NCBI GenBank assembly: GCA_029260935.1
Contig: JAJDCJ010000009.1
Span: 1-36,184, forward strand
DNA from: Patescibacteria group bacterium
GTDB taxonomy: Bacteria; Patescibacteriota; Minisyncoccia; Phycocordibacterales; Phycocordibacteraceae
Length of the DNA stretch: 36,184 nt
Direction: 5' to 3'
This document shows, piece after piece, positions 13,956-22,966 of this stretch. A model generated the notes under the pieces. That model did no database searches and was not told where the DNA came from. It saw nothing but the letters and a program-made list of their open reading frames with translations. The translations under genes were made by a program, and so were the position numbers. Numbering within the stretch: the first letter of the stretch is position 1; every line of letters begins with the position of its first letter.

Positions 13956-14669
13956 TTATTTTTTTAAAAGGTAAATATACGACAACCCTACCTTTGCATG
14001 CAATATGTATGATTTTCTGGTGAGGAAGTTATATATTTTGCTACTTGTGCCCCCATCTTTAGAAAACTCAAAATCATCATCCTCTACAGACACAACTTTA
14101 GGCACGTAAACATTCCAATCTAAAGACTCTAATACTTCTAGGTTCTGTCCCTCAACATCTATATTAAGAAAATCTACTAACTTCCTTTTTGTAGAGCCCT
14201 CAAGCACTTCTTGCAATGTGGTGCATTTAACTTGCTTTGTATCAATCAACTTAATGAATGATTTTTTCAACATCACGTCTTTCTGTTTACTTGAAAATGT
14301 ATTACAGCTTTGGTGATTAAAAATATAATAAGGTTTTAATGTAACCTTTTTGTCTATTCCACAGTTGATATTAATGTCCCTCTTACGGTATTTGTTAAAC
14401 AAATCAATACTGAACGGATTTGGATCTATGTTTATACCGCTCCATCCTTTCTTATAAAGACGGTAAGTGTTGGAGTAATGCATTGGGTGATACGCCCCGA
14501 CATCAATATAAAAGCCATCCTTTTGGTTTGAAAAAATATGACCTAAAATAATATCCTCCCCCCACTGAGAATATGACTTTTTTGAAAAAGAATTGAGAAG
14601 CACCCCTTTCAGGTGAACCAGAAAAAAGAGGTGTTTTTGGATGAATTTATTTTTTGAAATACCCACCAT
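13956..14669 (-). CDS. FkbM-family methyltransferase
   Basis: A 237-aa SAM-dependent methyltransferase. The motif-I-like GFYIDVGAYHPMHYSNTY, the acidic strand end GINIDPNPFS and the FkbM hallmark VDFLNIDVEGQNLEVLESLDW are clear. It ends with YIYLLKK after a final strand. FkbM proteins O-methylate sugars or polyketides, and in glycan clusters they cap or decorate chains. The gene is visibly more A+T rich than secA or the ligase, in common with its neighbours on both sides. AGGG lies a few bases before the ATG, and a TAATAT box 8 nt before it. It is divergent from the flippase across 98 nt and is first in a unit with the NDK-like fusion and perhaps the ligase. Confidence 0.85.
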   Translation of the reverse strand: MVGISKNKFIQKHLFFLVHLKGVLLNSFSKKSYSQWGEDIILGHIFSNQKDGFYIDVGAYHPMHYSNTYRLYKKGWSGINIDPNPFSIDLFNKYRKRDININCGIDKKVTLKPYYIFNHQSCNTFSSKQKDVMLKKSFIKLIDTKQVKCTTLQEVLEGSTKRKLVDFLNIDVEGQNLEVLESLDWNVYVPKVVSVEDDDFEFSKDGGTSSKIYNFLTRKSYILHAKVGLSYIYLLKK

Positions 14670-14767
14670 ATGACCCTATATTACAGTGTGGCAGAGTACA
14701 TGTCACGATATACGTTAATATAGCCAAAGTGGCTCGTGAGAGATATGATGCTTGAAGTGTGTGAAAT

Positions 14768-16042
14768 ATGATAGCAGATCTAGAAAAATCCATGACGAAT
14801 TTAAAAAAAAGAGCCTACACGCTTCTAAGGTGGAGTGAGAAATACACAAAAACTGACATGGTCTATTTAGCCGAGGGTGGTTTTTGGCTTTTCCTTAAAA
14901 CGCTATTCTCCGCCGCTATTTCATTTGGACTCTCCGTCGCATTTGCAAATCTTTTGCCAAAAACCACATATGGTGAATACCGATATATCTTTTCAATGTT
15001 TGGTTTGCTTGCCATTCCAACACTCGCCGGAATGGGCCCTGCAACGACAAAATCTGTTACGCAAGGGTACGAAGGCACTCCACTTATGGCCCTTAGAACA
15101 AAAATCAAATGGGGTGTCCTTGGAAGTATCGCAAGCGCGGGAGTTGCTATTTACTATGCTGTCCAGGGAAATTTTGTCCTCGCTGGAGCGTTCGCATTGG
15201 TCGCGCTTTTCATCCCCTTTGTAGACTCCCTGAGTATTTATAATTCTGTACTTACAGGAAAAAAACTCTTTAGAACATCAACATTCTACGAAATATTTAT
15301 CCAAGGCACCTCAACTTTAGTCATTGTCGCAACGTTATTTGTTACCAACAATTTAGTGTTTATTCTTACTAGTTATTTTCTCACGTATACAATAGTTCGT
15401 TTCGTTGTGTTTCAGGCAGTGGTAAAAAAATATACAGATAATACGAACATAGACCCTAAAACTACATCATACGGAAAACACTTAAGTCTTATGGGGATAT
15501 TGGGAACTGTTTCTGCGGCATTAGACAGTATTCTCTTGTGGCAATTTATAGGCCCAGCGCAAGTGGCGGTCTACGCTATCGCGAAAGGTATGCCTTTACA
15601 AATAAGTGCAGCTTTTCAGAGACTTACAACGCTCGCATTTCCAAAGTTTGCCAAACAAGATTTTAAAACAATAAAAAAAGCCCTTGTTCATAAAATGATG
15701 TTGATGTTTATCATAATGGCGGTAATAGTTATCGTATATGTACTCGCCGCGCCGTATATATTTAATTTATTTTTTCCAGCATACTCTGAGGCGGTAACAT
15801 ATTCACAATTTTTTGCTCTTACTCTCTTATTCTTCCCTCAAAAATTTATCGGGACGGTGTTCCAGGCGCACGCACGAACAAAGGCACTTTATATTTCAAC
15901 AACAATCACTCCAATAATTAGAACGTTTCTTGCGATTGCGTTAATTCCTTTTTTTGGAATTGCTGGTGCAGTCGCAACAGAGTTGACCGGCAAAGTTATA
16001 AATTTTGCTGTCGTTTTATATCTGTTTACAAGAAATGATTGA
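14768..16042 (+). CDS. Wzx-type polysaccharide flippase
   Basis: A 424-aa integral membrane protein of the MOP/polysaccharide transporter family with 12 or so helices. It has the typical N-terminal block GFWLFLKTLFSAAISFGLSVAFANLLPKTTYGEYRY followed by LLAIPTLAGMGPA, and the later FPKFAKQDFKTIKKAL loop and ALTLLFFPQKFIGTVF. It moves lipid-linked oligosaccharide across the inner membrane to the polymerase/ligase. ATG 14768 is used; an in-frame ATG eight codons on (MTNLKKRAY) is possible. A TATGAT box lies 18 nt upstream, then GAAG. Followed on the same strand by a TylF-type methyltransferase 41 nt later. Confidence 0.9.
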   Translation: MIADLEKSMTNLKKRAYTLLRWSEKYTKTDMVYLAEGGFWLFLKTLFSAAISFGLSVAFANLLPKTTYGEYRYIFSMFGLLAIPTLAGMGPATTKSVTQGYEGTPLMALRTKIKWGVLGSIASAGVAIYYAVQGNFVLAGAFALVALFIPFVDSLSIYNSVLTGKKLFRTSTFYEIFIQGTSTLVIVATLFVTNNLVFILTSYFLTYTIVRFVVFQAVVKKYTDNTNIDPKTTSYGKHLSLMGILGTVSAALDSILLWQFIGPAQVAVYAIAKGMPLQISAAFQRLTTLAFPKFAKQDFKTIKKALVHKMMLMFIIMAVIVIVYVLAAPYIFNLFFPAYSEAVTYSQFFALTLLFFPQKFIGTVFQAHARTKALYISTTITPIIRTFLAIALIPFFGIAGAVATELTGKVINFAVVLYLFTRND

Positions 16043-16083
16043 GGGGGTAATGTGACAATGAAAACAAACGGGATCAAAACATA

Positions 16084-16731
16084 ATGCGAAGTATGAATAA
16101 AATACGATATTTCATAATCAAACTCTTAGAGAAAATCGGATACTATTATCCGGAACGTCTTCGTTCTGAAAATTTAATAAAGTATTTTTTTTATAAAGAA
16201 CTCTTTGACAAAGCTAAACACTTAGACGGCGCAATTGTTGAGTGCGGAGTTGCCTACGGTCAAAGTCTTGTCGTATGGTCAACACTTGCAAAAGCAGAAG
16301 GTAGAAATAGACAGGTATATGGTTTTGATTCGTTTGAAGGGTTTCCCAGCCCAACAATAGAAGACGTAAGTGAGCGTAATCCTAAAAAAGGTGAGTTCAA
16401 TGACGCCACCCAAAAACGCGTTGAAGTGATGTTAAAAAAGGCATACGTACCAATGCCAATACTTATAAAGGGTTTCTTTAAAGAAACCCTACCTCCTTTT
16501 AAAGAGAAAATCGCAATTCTATATATTGATGTAGATTTACACGATTCCTATAAAACTGTTTTAGAGAATTTATATGAACAGGTCGTGCCTGGTGGCGTTA
16601 TTGGTTTTGATGAATATAAAACCCCTGCATGGCCTGGAGCAACAAAGGCAGTGGATGAGTTCTTTGTTGAAGAAAAAAAGAATATTCAAAAAGGTGAGTA
16701 TTCAGGTAAGCATTTTTTTATAAAAAAATAA
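16084..16731 (+). CDS. TylF/MycF-family sugar O-methyltransferase
   Basis: A 215-aa protein with the TylF pattern: an N-terminal helical segment, GAIVECGVAYGQSLVVW (SAM motif I), VYGFDSFEGFPSP, and the metal-binding acidic pair in LYIDVDLHDSYKTVLENLY followed by PGGVIGFDEYKTPAWPGA. Family members are Mg-dependent O-methyltransferases acting on sugar hydroxyls. ATG 16084 is taken; a second ATG three codons on is possible. It converges with neuA, the two stops being separated by one base with no terminator between them. It is probably co-transcribed with the flippase, and is likely to decorate the exported glycan. Confidence 0.88.
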   Translation: MRSMNKIRYFIIKLLEKIGYYYPERLRSENLIKYFFYKELFDKAKHLDGAIVECGVAYGQSLVVWSTLAKAEGRNRQVYGFDSFEGFPSPTIEDVSERNPKKGEFNDATQKRVEVMLKKAYVPMPILIKGFFKETLPPFKEKIAILYIDVDLHDSYKTVLENLYEQVVPGGVIGFDEYKTPAWPGATKAVDEFFVEEKKNIQKGEYSGKHFFIKK

Positions 16732-16732
16732 A

Positions 16733-17497
16733 CTAATCCCAAACCTCTTTTCCTTCCTCTTTCAACTTTTCTATAATCTTTTCTGCAAGGTCTAATTCAA
16801 TTTGAGAGTCTATATCAATATCACGCCAACGCTCAAAATAAAGCGGTAATATTTTATTTCCACTCATGGAGTTCCCCTTCAAAATTGTGTTAGGGCGAAT
16901 GACGTCAACATACCCCGAATGCCTCCATACAGTAGGAAGCAGCTGACGGGGCATGTTGTACGGCTCAGAATATTGTTCAAAAACCTCAGGAAATTCTTTG
17001 GTTAGCAGTGGTTTTAAGAAGCCCGACTGTTCATCAAGCGAATACATTTTAAACGGTGTGTGGAGCGGTTCACACACTGAACGTACTGACGTTGCTTCAT
17101 GATTTCCAATAAGTAGTTGGATTCCTGCGTCTATATCTGATGCCTTTTTTAAAGGCGTGGTTGGCCGCAAGTGCACCACAACATCAGGTATATACCCTTC
17201 TTTTTCTTTTAAAACCTTTAATGCGTGTTGAAATACCGGTAAATCGGGAGTCATGTCTTGCGCGAGTTCGCTGGGTCGAATGAACGGTACTTCAGCTCCA
17301 TAGGAACGCGCAACGTCGGCCATTTCTTCGTCATCGGTTGAAATGATGAGGCGTGTGATGTTCTTTGCTTGTTTTCCTGCCTCTACCGTATAAAACAATA
17401 GCGGTTTACCAGCACATAATGCGATACTTTTTTGGAGAATTGATTTTGAACCACCGCGGGCAGTAATTACACCAAGTACTTCATTTTTATTCTTCAT
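16733..17497 (-). CDS. neuA: CMP-nonulosonate (acylneuraminate) cytidylyltransferase
   Basis: A 254-aa GT-A-like cytidylyltransferase that would activate a sialic-type sugar with CTP. It has GVITARGGSKSI at the N-terminus, AGKPLLFYTVEAG, ISTDDEEMADVARSYGAEVPFIRPSELA, VVHLRPTTPLKKASDID, and the later conserved PYNMPRQLLP and WRHSGYVDVIRP. The nucleotide loop deviates: the family usually reads ARGGSKGIPRKN, here ARGGSKSILQKS, with Gly, Pro and Asn replaced while the first Lys is kept. Whether activity survives is unknown. The start lies 5 nt after the KdsC-like stop, in a tight operon neuB-phosphatase-neuA. CMP-KDO or other nonulosonates cannot be excluded as product. Confidence 0.87.
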   Translation of the reverse strand: MKNKNEVLGVITARGGSKSILQKSIALCAGKPLLFYTVEAGKQAKNITRLIISTDDEEMADVARSYGAEVPFIRPSELAQDMTPDLPVFQHALKVLKEKEGYIPDVVVHLRPTTPLKKASDIDAGIQLLIGNHEATSVRSVCEPLHTPFKMYSLDEQSGFLKPLLTKEFPEVFEQYSEPYNMPRQLLPTVWRHSGYVDVIRPNTILKGNSMSGNKILPLYFERWRDIDIDSQIELDLAEKIIEKLKEEGKEVWD

Positions 17498-17502
17498 ACA
17501 TT

Positions 17503-18075
17503 TTATGCAGTAGGAAGTGATGTTTCATCAATACCCCGAGCATCAAGTGTCATTTCTGCAAATTCACGTATTGCACCATTTCCTCCCTCAGAAGAGAGAA
17601 TTACATCGGCAATGTTTTTCACGATACGCCGGGCATTATTTGGAACGACTTTAAGTCCGGCAAGACTCATTGCTTCAAAGTCGGTCCTGTCATCCCCAAT
17701 GTAAGCACAGTCACTCCATGTAAGATTATATTTTTTCTGCCATAATTCTAATGCTGCAACCTTGCCACCGGCTTCAAGTTGGTCAGTAAAAAATTCAACT
17801 TCTTTCCAGTTTCCAGATTTAACCGATGATAAGTTATTTATTTTCTCAACAATACTTTTAATGACCGCATTTTCTCCTGTTGCAAAAACCACACTAATAT
17901 CTAAGGCGCGTAAAAAAGAAAGTCCCTGTCCATCGTGTAAATGACGAGTTTTGGTCACAACCACTTCCCCACTCGGCAAAACAGATCTGCTTTCCTGCCC
18001 AGTAAATAAAACCCCGTCTCCATCTAAAATAAGCCCCTTAAAATTCTTGAGCTTTTTTTGTATTTCTTCTGTCAT
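17503..18075 (-). CDS. KdsC-like HAD phosphatase (nonulosonate 9-phosphate or KDO 8-phosphate type)
   Basis: A 190-aa HAD-superfamily C0 phosphatase. Motif I is LILDGDGVLF (the nucleophile Asp is in a DGDG setting, one residue different from the usual D-x-D-G-V-L alignment). Motif II is near VFATGEN, a Lys follows, and motif III is YIGDDRTDFEAMSLAGL; the family-typical NARRIVKNIADVILSSEGGNGAIREFAE closes the protein. Relatives remove phosphate from KDO-8-P, KDN-9-P or Neu5Ac-9-P. Placement between neuB and neuA (3 and 5 nt gaps) points to a 9-phosphate nonulosonate, implying that the synthase uses a 6-phosphorylated hexose. That substrate is inference. Confidence 0.82.
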   Translation of the reverse strand: MTEEIQKKLKNFKGLILDGDGVLFTGQESRSVLPSGEVVVTKTRHLHDGQGLSFLRALDISVVFATGENAVIKSIVEKINNLSSVKSGNWKEVEFFTDQLEAGGKVAALELWQKKYNLTWSDCAYIGDDRTDFEAMSLAGLKVVPNNARRIVKNIADVILSSEGGNGAIREFAEMTLDARGIDETSLPTA

Positions 18076-18078
18076 ATG

Positions 18079-18951
18079 CTAGAGTCGCTTCAATTTCTTT
18101 CTCTGAACAAGCTCAACCGGTAACACTTCATCTTTTTTATACGTTAAGGACTTTTGTACGGATTCCAAATCGCGAACCAACCTGCGCAATCCGTCAGGTT
18201 CAAGTGATGCGGCATGATCTGTTCCTTTCCATGTACGATCAAGTGTAAAATGACGTTCAATATAACCAGCCCCAAGCACGTATGCTGCTATGTCAACAGC
18301 AATACCTTTGTGGTGACCTGAAAAACCAATATTTTTTACAAAAGACTCGTGACCATCTTTTAAACGACTAATTTCAAGTAAACTTACATCATCAAAGGCA
18401 ACAGGGTATCCAGATGTGCATGCATAGAGAATTAAATCTGTTGCTCTATTTTTTTCTTTAAAAAAGTCAACAATTTTCTGCTCCTCATCTCTGGTGGTCA
18501 TTCCTAATGAAATATGAATCTCACCAGAATAATTATCTGCAAGAAATTCTAATATATCAAACTTTAAATTGCATGCCGAAGGAATTTTAATCATTTTCGG
18601 ATTTAATGTGGTGATCTCTTTTGCTGATGTCAGATCCCACACAGACGTTGAATATTCAACACCAATCTCTTCGGTATATTTTTTGAGTTCAGAGTGCTGT
18701 TCAAGGGTAAACTCAAGGAATTCGCGATGAGCGCCATAGGTGTTACCGTAGCTGTTATTGGGATTGGGGTGTGGTGCGTCATATTCTTCTGTGGTGAGTA
18801 GTTCTCTATTGTTCCGTTTCTGAAACTTGACGACATCAACATCGCAAAAATTCTTCGCCACGCTAATCATTTGCTTGGCAACATCAAAATCCCCCTTATG
18901 GTTGCAGCCAATTTCAGCTATAACACGTGGTTTATGTTTATATTCAATCAC
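18079..18951 (-). CDS. neuB: N-acetylneuraminate-type (nonulosonate) synthase lacking the SAF domain
   Basis: A 290-aa TIM-barrel synthase condensing phosphoenolpyruvate with a hexosamine or hexose to form a nine-carbon acid. Hallmarks are VIAEIGCNHKGDFDVAKQMI, VDVVKFQKRN, EYSTSVWDLTSAKEI, MIKIPSACNL, EIHISLGMT, GFSGHHKG and the active-site end HFTLDRTWKGTDHAASLEP. It stops at VQRKKLKRL, just where the C-terminal antifreeze-like (SAF) domain of about 60 residues normally begins, so that domain is missing. The start is GTG (MIEYKHKP). First gene of the neuB-phosphatase-neuA set; no neuC-type epimerase is in the window, so the precursor must come from elsewhere or be a phospho-sugar. Confidence 0.88.
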   Translation of the reverse strand: MIEYKHKPRVIAEIGCNHKGDFDVAKQMISVAKNFCDVDVVKFQKRNNRELLTTEEYDAPHPNPNNSYGNTYGAHREFLEFTLEQHSELKKYTEEIGVEYSTSVWDLTSAKEITTLNPKMIKIPSACNLKFDILEFLADNYSGEIHISLGMTTRDEEQKIVDFFKEKNRATDLILYACTSGYPVAFDDVSLLEISRLKDGHESFVKNIGFSGHHKGIAVDIAAYVLGAGYIERHFTLDRTWKGTDHAASLEPDGLRRLVRDLESVQKSLTYKKDEVLPVELVQRKKLKRL

Positions 18952-18975
18952 AGTAGGTATTCTATCACGCCCACC

Positions 18976-20301
18976 TTACAAATAGGAAAGGAGTATCTCA
19001 GTAACACGGCGTGCTGAATTGCCATCAAGCACGTGTGCATATTGCGCTATAAGAGCATCGCGCTGTGGTTTATTTTTTTCAGGATTGTCAAGGTACTCGT
19101 TCATGTGTGCCACAAACTCCTCACTACTCCTGCTTACGGTAACCAGTTGAGAATTAAGGAGTTTTTTAAAATGAGTAACGTGAATAAATTTATGTATAGA
19201 ATCAACAAGTTCTTCTTTTGGTTCAAAACTGAGAACAACGACTGGTTTTTGAAACACCGTCCCATCAATAACCATAGTTGAAACAAGTGTCACAACAACA
19301 TCGCTGTACATAATTGAATCATTGAGTCTATCGTTTTCGTCAACAGTCATTTCACTATCTTTCTTCCGACCACTGACATTAATTCCAGGGTGGTCTATTA
19401 CGAAATTCACGTCACCATTAACGCTTTGAGTGTCGCCAGTGTCGCCAGGTGGAAAGCGGACAAGAAATTGGACGGGGTGGTTGAAAGCACCACTATCAAC
19501 ACACTTTTTTAAGTATGCAAGAATTTCTCCGTCGTGTTTATATAAAATTTTCCCTCCGGGAGCAAAAAGTATTGTTTTCTTTTTTGGATCAAGACCCATA
19601 TGTTCAAAAAACTCCTCACGGGTTGTCCTGTCTGTTTTTATGAGGTCGTAGTGAGGAACTCCCGTAATGGTTATCTTCTGCGCCGGTACTTTGTGGATAG
19701 AAACCATCTCTTCTTTGAGAACATTATTTGGCGTAATAAGGTAGTTTGGCACTGATAACAATACACCTTTAGTAGTTGCATTGTCCCACGAACGAACCAT
19801 TCCTATGGCGGAGATGTTTCTGCGTTTTGCCTCTATAACCAATGCTCTGTCCTCTCTATAGAAAATATCAGTAGCGAACACAAGATTTGGTTGGTATTGG
19901 GTAAACAGCAAATCGAATGTGTCAACACGGAGGTACACTTTTGTAATAAAGCGCAAAAACTTATGTAAAAAGAAAAACCGAGACAGAAGATTAACTGAGT
20001 GAGCTAAGTAGTATTTTAAATATCGCCGTTCCGTTTTCAAATCGTCAACGATGTGGTTGTTTACACCGACGAGACTTAATGAAATAAAGTAGAGTATATT
20101 TTCAAAACGTTTTTTAGGAATTGACACACCCTTTATTATGATACTCTTGTTTCCGAAGTGTTTTTTATAAAAACTTATCTTTTGTTCAGGGACTATAAGA
20201 ACAACCCTCACATTACTTTTTATAAGTATCGGTAAAATCTCGGTCTGTAAAATGTTCCGTGAAATAAGCGAATGAAAGCTAGTAATAAAAATTGTTTTCA
20301 T
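18976..20301 (-). CDS. GT-B-fold transferase, CDP-glycerol glycerophosphotransferase-like
   Basis: A 441-aa protein starting MKTIFITSFHSLISRNIL; the track's 19-residue extension overlaps the preceding methyltransferase and is rejected. The N-half is a Rossmann-like domain (PNLVFATDIFYREDRALVIEAKRRNI). The C-half has the features of GT-B enzymes and teichoic-acid type transferases: TGVPHYDLI, KTILFAPGGKILYKHDGEILAYL and the donor-site segment YSDVVVTLVSTMVIDGTVF followed by QKPVVVLSF. It could transfer a sugar or a glycerol-phosphate; I cannot tell. It is 24 nt from neuB and 5 nt after the methyltransferase, so it belongs to the same unit. Confidence 0.65.
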   Translation of the reverse strand: MKTIFITSFHSLISRNILQTEILPILIKSNVRVVLIVPEQKISFYKKHFGNKSIIIKGVSIPKKRFENILYFISLSLVGVNNHIVDDLKTERRYLKYYLAHSVNLLSRFFFLHKFLRFITKVYLRVDTFDLLFTQYQPNLVFATDIFYREDRALVIEAKRRNISAIGMVRSWDNATTKGVLLSVPNYLITPNNVLKEEMVSIHKVPAQKITITGVPHYDLIKTDRTTREEFFEHMGLDPKKKTILFAPGGKILYKHDGEILAYLKKCVDSGAFNHPVQFLVRFPPGDTGDTQSVNGDVNFVIDHPGINVSGRKKDSEMTVDENDRLNDSIMYSDVVVTLVSTMVIDGTVFQKPVVVLSFEPKEELVDSIHKFIHVTHFKKLLNSQLVTVSRSSEEFVAHMNEYLDNPEKNKPQRDALIAQYAHVLDGNSARRVTEILLSYL

Positions 20302-20306
20302 AAAAA

Positions 20307-21032
20307 CTACTTTTTGGGAAGATATATAAAAAGTCCAGCGCCGAAAAGCGAAGGCCAAAGATGATTTAAAAATGGTATCCCTTTATATGCTTTCAGAGAA
20401 TATTCATCGTATCCGAGAGCTTTAAGCCACCATTTGGCGTCTGTGTACGTCCAAAAACGTATATGTTCACCGGGATGCAGGCGCCATTGTAGCGGAAATT
20501 TACCAAAAAATAATCTGAATCTGTGCACAAAATATCCAGTATTTGGAAAGGATATGAAAACTCCCTTTCTCGTTTTACTTAGAATAAATTCCAAAAACGC
20601 TTCGGAGTTATGTATGTGTTCTAAAATCTCAAACAACAAAATATAATCTGCTTTAGGAAGGGTTTTAAGTTTTTCCAAATCTTCAATATTAGAATGTATC
20701 GTTGTAATTCCAAGCTCTTTTGCCTTTATAAGCGCAGCTTTGGAAACATCAACACCAACAGTAGACGAAAGAGATGTTCTTTCTTTTATATATTTCAACA
20801 CTGACCCATCGCCACACCCGACATCAATCACAGATATAGGACCCTCACTAGTCATGTACATTAGAGCAAGATCCGAACGTTTTTTTTGCCACAAAGAAAG
20901 AGATCCCAAGTCTCTCCCTCGTTTATCCTTCCAGTAGTCGTCGTAGTCAACCCTCTCTGTTGAGAGGTGCTTTATTGGATAGAGAAAGATTCGTGTATAT
21001 GTTTCTTTCAGTCTAAAAAGTATATTTTTCAT
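20307..21032 (-). CDS. class I SAM-dependent methyltransferase
   Basis: A 241-aa enzyme. Motif I is VIDVGCGDGSVLKYIKE, followed by VGVDVSKAALIKAKELG, the motif-II-like KADYILLFEILEHIHNSEAFLEFI and RKGVFISFPNTGYFVHRFRLFFGKFPLQW, with a C-terminal EHIRFWTYTDAKWWLKALGYDE pattern typical of Methyltransf_11/23 proteins in glycan clusters. Substrate unknown, probably a sugar or lipid intermediate. The ATG overlaps the stop of the glycosyltransferase before it by 4 nt (ATGA), indicating coupled translation. Confidence 0.85.
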   Translation of the reverse strand: MKNILFRLKETYTRIFLYPIKHLSTERVDYDDYWKDKRGRDLGSLSLWQKKRSDLALMYMTSEGPISVIDVGCGDGSVLKYIKERTSLSSTVGVDVSKAALIKAKELGITTIHSNIEDLEKLKTLPKADYILLFEILEHIHNSEAFLEFILSKTRKGVFISFPNTGYFVHRFRLFFGKFPLQWRLHPGEHIRFWTYTDAKWWLKALGYDEYSLKAYKGIPFLNHLWPSLFGAGLFIYLPKK

Positions 21033-22129
21033 CTAAGTTCGTAGATTTTAACATATTCTTCTCTCACGGTGTTCCAGTCATGTTCTTTAGCCCAAACCAC
21101 AGCTTCTTTGCTCATAGACTTCCATATCTCAACATTTTCTAAGATTTTCTCCATTGCCCCCGCTGTGGCTTCTACATTATTTTGTGGAACAAGAAGCCCC
21201 GTTTCCCCTTCTTTAATGGCATCCTCAGCCCCAGAGGACTTACTTCCAACAACAGGAAGACCAGAAGCATTGGCTTCTAAGTACACCAACCCGAACCCCT
21301 CAAAATGAACACCCTTGTTAATTGAAGTAAGAACAAGAAGTTTTGCTTTTCTGTATAACGCCAGTAACTCATCATCAGGTATGAAAGAAAGGAACTTGAC
21401 CCGGCTCTCTATATTTAAATCAGTAACTATGTTTTTTAGAGAACTAACATAATCAGTATCGGCTTGATCTCCAATAATAAAATACTCTAAATTCGGAAAC
21501 TTATCTGCTATCTTAGCAAAAGCTTTGATTGATACACTCTGTCCTTTTCGATATTTCAAAGCGCCGACGCTTAGTATTACCTCTCTCCTATCCTCAAAAG
21601 GAACCGCTGGTAAGTGGTTAAATTTTCCAAACATAATACCGTTATTTATGACCAACAAATTTATGAGGTGGTATTTTGCTAGTACGTTTTTTGTATAATT
21701 ACTTACACAAATAATCTTTTGTGCAAACTTAAACGATTGATGGTGTAAATATCTCACTGGAAACGACAAGTGGTATGGGAGAACACCATAGGTACCATGA
21801 GTTGTAATAATATATTTTTTCCTGGTTAACTTTGAAAGGTAATAAGCAATAAAGGAATATTGTTCAACAAAACAATGAATGACATCACACTCCTTAGCGT
21901 ACTTTCTTAGTTTTAATGCGTACCATAAAGCAGTTACGATATTTTTTATATAATTAGAACTGTTCGGTAAAATTCTTAGAACGTCAGCTGACGATTCGTT
22001 ATGTCCATTCTTGTTGACTGCGACGATAACGTCAATGTGACTCTGTAAAAGAGAATTAGTCATATCTAGAGAATATCTCCCCCATCCATTTTTGCTATTC
22101 AACTCTGTTGTTAAAATTAATACTTTCAT
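21029..22129 (-). CDS. GT4-family glycosyltransferase
   Basis: A 366-aa GT-B enzyme. Its N-terminal domain begins MKVLILTTELNSKNGWGRYSLDM, carries ITTHGTYGVLPYH, and leads to the donor domain VILSVGALKYRKGQSVSIKAF. The EX7E donor site reads EGFGLVYLEANASGLPVVGS followed by SGAEDAIKEGETGLLV. It would add a hexose from a nucleotide-sugar to a lipid-linked acceptor at the inner membrane surface, retaining the anomeric configuration. It is 3 nt after the kinase-like gene and overlaps the methyltransferase by 4 nt. Specificity unknown. Confidence 0.9.
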   Translation of the reverse strand: MKVLILTTELNSKNGWGRYSLDMTNSLLQSHIDVIVAVNKNGHNESSADVLRILPNSSNYIKNIVTALWYALKLRKYAKECDVIHCFVEQYSFIAYYLSKLTRKKYIITTHGTYGVLPYHLSFPVRYLHHQSFKFAQKIICVSNYTKNVLAKYHLINLLVINNGIMFGKFNHLPAVPFEDRREVILSVGALKYRKGQSVSIKAFAKIADKFPNLEYFIIGDQADTDYVSSLKNIVTDLNIESRVKFLSFIPDDELLALYRKAKLLVLTSINKGVHFEGFGLVYLEANASGLPVVGSKSSGAEDAIKEGETGLLVPQNNVEATAGAMEKILENVEIWKSMSKEAVVWAKEHDWNTVREEYVKIYELR

Positions 22130-22132
22130 ATA

Positions 22133-22966
22133 TTAAGAAAATTGAGAGACGAGCTTTTTATAATGTTCAGGATATTTTTTGTATAAAATCTCAAAAATGA
22201 TAAGCAAAGAGTAAAGCACGCCGGCACTTTCTAAAGTAATTGAAGTGTAATACGACAATAAAGGAGCTGCTCGTTTTTTCCAATCTTCAAAATCCTTTAT
22301 CTTACGCAACCGAACCATGAGGTACACTGCATCAAGAAGCCAAAATGGTCTGTCCCCTGCCCGCTCCCAGTCAATCACGTATATCCTACCGGAACAATGG
22401 ATGAGGTTGGGGCGTGCAAAATCGCTATGTGTAAAGCCCTTTTTAAGTATCGCGGGTGACTCGTGCAGTTGCTCTAAATGAAACTTAAGAAACTGATTAC
22501 TATCAGTGGGAAGATGTTCTGAAATGATAGAAGCTAAGTTAGAAGCAGTGATTTCTCCATATGTTGGAAACGAACTTGAAAAATGTACGAGTTCTTTTTC
22601 TTTCTTTAATGCTACTTTTCTAGAAATGGGAAGTCCTTGGATTACTTCTTCCGCATAGAAATATAAACCATTACTATACCCATCAAAATATACCTGAGGA
22701 ATATATACTATTCCAGAAGGTTTTATTGTTTGTTGGGATTTTTTTTCCCGTTCAAGTTTTTTATTGAAGCGTACAGCTCTCATAATTTTTATAAGACACA
22801 CCGGCTTATTTTGAAATGTCACCAAAAAAAGAACCTTAGTATGTGGTTGGACAATTCGTTGACAAAACTTTGTTATAGAAAGTTGATCAGCGGTAGGAAC
22901 ATCCTCACCCACGTGAGGTAGTGTATTCCAATTATTCAATATAATGTTCCGTAGTTCATTAATCAT
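22133..22966 (-). CDS. aminoglycoside-phosphotransferase-fold (APH/choline-kinase-like) kinase
   Basis: A 277-aa protein with a protein-kinase-like fold. A Lys in VCLIKIMRAVRFNKKL may be the ATP lysine, EEVIQGLPISR is the hinge, and the catalytic loop is GFTHSDFARPNLIHC (a variant of HGD-x4-N) followed by the metal-binding Asp in YVIDWERAGDRPFWLLDAVY. Relatives phosphorylate small molecules such as choline, sugars or aminoglycosides. In a glycan cluster a sugar or alcohol kinase is most likely (inference). The ATG overlaps the stop of the preceding 108-aa ORF by 4 nt; that ORF may be its detached N-terminal module. Confidence 0.75.
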   Translation of the reverse strand: MINELRNIILNNWNTLPHVGEDVPTADQLSITKFCQRIVQPHTKVLFLVTFQNKPVCLIKIMRAVRFNKKLEREKKSQQTIKPSGIVYIPQVYFDGYSNGLYFYAEEVIQGLPISRKVALKKEKELVHFSSSFPTYGEITASNLASIISEHLPTDSNQFLKFHLEQLHESPAILKKGFTHSDFARPNLIHCSGRIYVIDWERAGDRPFWLLDAVYLMVRLRKIKDFEDWKKRAAPLLSYYTSITLESAGVLYSLLIIFEILYKKYPEHYKKLVSQFS

